NCBI GenBank assembly: GCA_902795715.1
Contig: CADBME010000315.1
Span: 1 to 19,718 of the forward strand
DNA length: 19,718 nt
Reading direction: 5' to 3'
From: an uncultured Lachnospiraceae bacterium
GTDB taxonomy: Bacteria; Bacillota_A; Clostridia; Lachnospirales; Lachnospiraceae
Part shown: in pieces, positions 18,315 to 19,718 of the stretch
Layout: each line of letters opens with the position of its first letter
How positions within the stretch are numbered: the stretch's first letter is position 1
The notes under the pieces: model-generated
What the model saw: only the letters and a program-made list of their open reading frames with translations
Databases searched by the model: none
Told to the model about the DNA's origin: nothing
Position numbers and translations under genes: made by a program

Positions 18315-19718
18315 ATGAGTCAGAATAAGCAGGACAAAAAAGCACGGAAAAGAAGACGGAAACAAAATGAATCCTTATTCCTGAAAATCGTGAGAATTTG
18401 GGGAACCATTCTGATAATCCTCATAATGGCCGGCGGATTCTTTTTTATAAAAAAAATCGGAATACCGGTTTTCCGCATGTACCGGGAAGCCTCCCGCATT
18501 GTGGATGAGTGCGATGAATCCGACTTCAGAGGAGAGCTTACTTCCATCATTTATGATGCCGACGGCAATGAGATCAAGAAGCTGAAAGGGGACAAGGATG
18601 TCTACTATCTGAGCTATGAAGATATACCCGATTCAGCCAAGCTGGCATTTATATCCACAGAAGATAAGAAGTTCACTGAGCACAGGGGTATTGATCTGAC
18701 CGGAATCGCCCGGTCCCTTGCTTACAATATTACCCATCGGGGATACCGAATGATGGGAGGAAGTACCATAACCCAGCAGCTGGCCAGAAACATTTTCCTG
18801 GGATACGAGAAAACCTACAGCAGGAAAATGAAAGAAATCTTTATTGCGGCGAAACTGGAGAGGAAATACACCAAAGAAAAGATTCTGGAATTCTATCTGA
18901 ACAATGTCTATTTTGCCAATGGATTTTACGGCCTGGAGGCTGCTTCCCAGGGCTATTTCGGCAAATCAGCATCCGAGCTTGATATTTCCCAGATTGCATT
19001 CCTGGCTTCCATACCCAATTCACCCAGTCGATATGATCCCTATGAACATATGGAAGACACTTTGCAAAGACGAAACCGTATTCTCAAAAGCATGTGTGAC
19101 GACGGATATATTTCCCTGGAACAGATGCAGTACTCTGCCTCGGAAGAGCTTAAACTCTATGTCAAAAAAGAAACGGAAACCAATGACTACGTCCAGACTT
19201 ATATTATCCGCTGCGCAACGGAAAGCCTGATGGTCCAGCAGGGATTTGAGCTCCGCTATGTCTTTGATTCCCCAAGCGAAAAAAAGGCCTACGATGAGGA
19301 ATATAAGGAACTCTACGACAGCTGTCGGCAGAGCCTCTACAGTGCGGGATACCGGATCTACACCTCTATTGATATGAAATTGCAAAAACAGCTTCAGCAA
19401 TCCGTATCGGATGTCCTGCTCAGAGAAGGTTTCGATCAGCGAAGTGATGACGGTGTATACAAACTCCAGGGAGCTGCCGTATGTATTGACAATGAGACCG
19501 GCAGAGTCCTGGCTGTAGTCGGCGGACGGGAAGCCGACCAGGAATCCTTCGGATTAAACAGAGCTTACCAGAGCTTCCGGCAGCCGGGAAGTGCCATAAA
19601 ACCCGTTCTTGTATATGGACCGGCTCTGGGAAAGGGTTATACACCCGACAGTATTCTGGACGACAGCAGGATGACCGGGAAAAATAAAGTGAACAATACA
19701 GACGGCTACGAAGGGAAA
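18315..19718 (+). CDS. class A penicillin-binding protein (PBP1A-type), 3' truncated by window
   Basis: The frame is open from ATG 18315 to the last base (468 codons). Class A PBPs polymerise glycan strands and cross-link peptides at the outer face of the membrane. After a very basic cytoplasmic tail (1-21) comes a membrane anchor (about 27-50). The GT51 transglycosylase domain has EDKKFTEHRG (116-125, catalytic Glu116), GGSTITQQLARN (148-159), then RKMKEIFIAAKLERKYTKEKILEFYLNNVYF and FGKSASELD. The transpeptidase domain begins near residue 370 and reaches the SxxK motif in QPGSAIKPV (Ser426, Lys429); the later SxN and KTG motifs lie outside the window. GGAGG (18303-18307) is seven bases before the ATG. 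Confidence 0.96.
   Translation, partial: MSQNKQDKKARKRRRKQNESLFLKIVRIWGTILIILIMAGGFFFIKKIGIPVFRMYREASRIVDECDESDFRGELTSIIYDADGNEIKKLKGDKDVYYLSYEDIPDSAKLAFISTEDKKFTEHRGIDLTGIARSLAYNITHRGYRMMGGSTITQQLARNIFLGYEKTYSRKMKEIFIAAKLERKYTKEKILEFYLNNVYFANGFYGLEAASQGYFGKSASELDISQIAFLASIPNSPSRYDPYEHMEDTLQRRNRILKSMCDDGYISLEQMQYSASEELKLYVKKETETNDYVQTYIIRCATESLMVQQGFELRYVFDSPSEKKAYDEEYKELYDSCRQSLYSAGYRIYTSIDMKLQKQLQQSVSDVLLREGFDQRSDDGVYKLQGAAVCIDNETGRVLAVVGGREADQESFGLNRAYQSFRQPGSAIKPVLVYGPALGKGYTPDSILDDSRMTGKNKVNNTDGYEGK

Overview
The window reads as a chromosomal segment of a Gram-positive anaerobe of the Clostridia, most like Lachnospiraceae. This is inferred from the MecA adaptor, a DUF1858 redox-disulfide protein, a DivIVA-like coiled-coil protein, A/G-rich Shine-Dalgarno sites, sigma-A type promoters, and an ATP synthase whose c subunit carries the sodium-binding residue set common in anaerobic Firmicutes. 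No mobile element, CRISPR array, rRNA or tRNA was found.

Layout. (1) 1-1040: end of a riboflavin operon, the RibA domain (cut by the window edge) and ribH. (2) 1062-1446: a promoter, a small DUF1858 protein and a strong stem-loop terminator that also serves the convergent mecA gene (1495-2382, minus strand). (3) 2383-2836: a regulatory spacer with a minus-strand mecA promoter, a plus-strand promoter driving a probable small RNA with its own terminator (2497-2591), and a third promoter with an extended -10 and a structured leader that leads into sua5. (4) 2837-11394: one long plus-strand run, sua5 - atpZ - atpI - atpB - atpE - atpF - atpH - atpA - atpG - atpD - atpC, with several overlapping genes and a terminator after atpC. 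(5) 11465-17370: 13-bp tandem repeats, a promoter, a DivIVA-like acidic coiled-coil protein, a HAD hydrolase, a Methyltransf_32-type methyltransferase and a large membrane-anchored protein ending in a C39-peptidase-like domain. (6) 17439-18155 minus: a TraX-family membrane protein. (7) 18315-end plus: a class A penicillin-binding protein, cut by the window edge.

The most striking observation is an in-frame TAG at 8156-8158 in atpA. The reading frame continues intact on both sides, and the codon lies where relatives have Tyr or Phe. The part beyond it holds the conserved arginine finger, so termination there would give a non-functional alpha subunit. A perfect 8-bp hairpin starts two bases after the TAG. 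TAG is used as an ordinary stop by at least four other genes here, so the genetic code is not globally changed. A sequencing error or real nonsense mutation is the simplest reading, with local readthrough or recoding as the exciting alternative. The second most interesting item is the small RNA candidate between mecA and sua5, which has promoter, closing stem, C-rich segment and terminator all in register.
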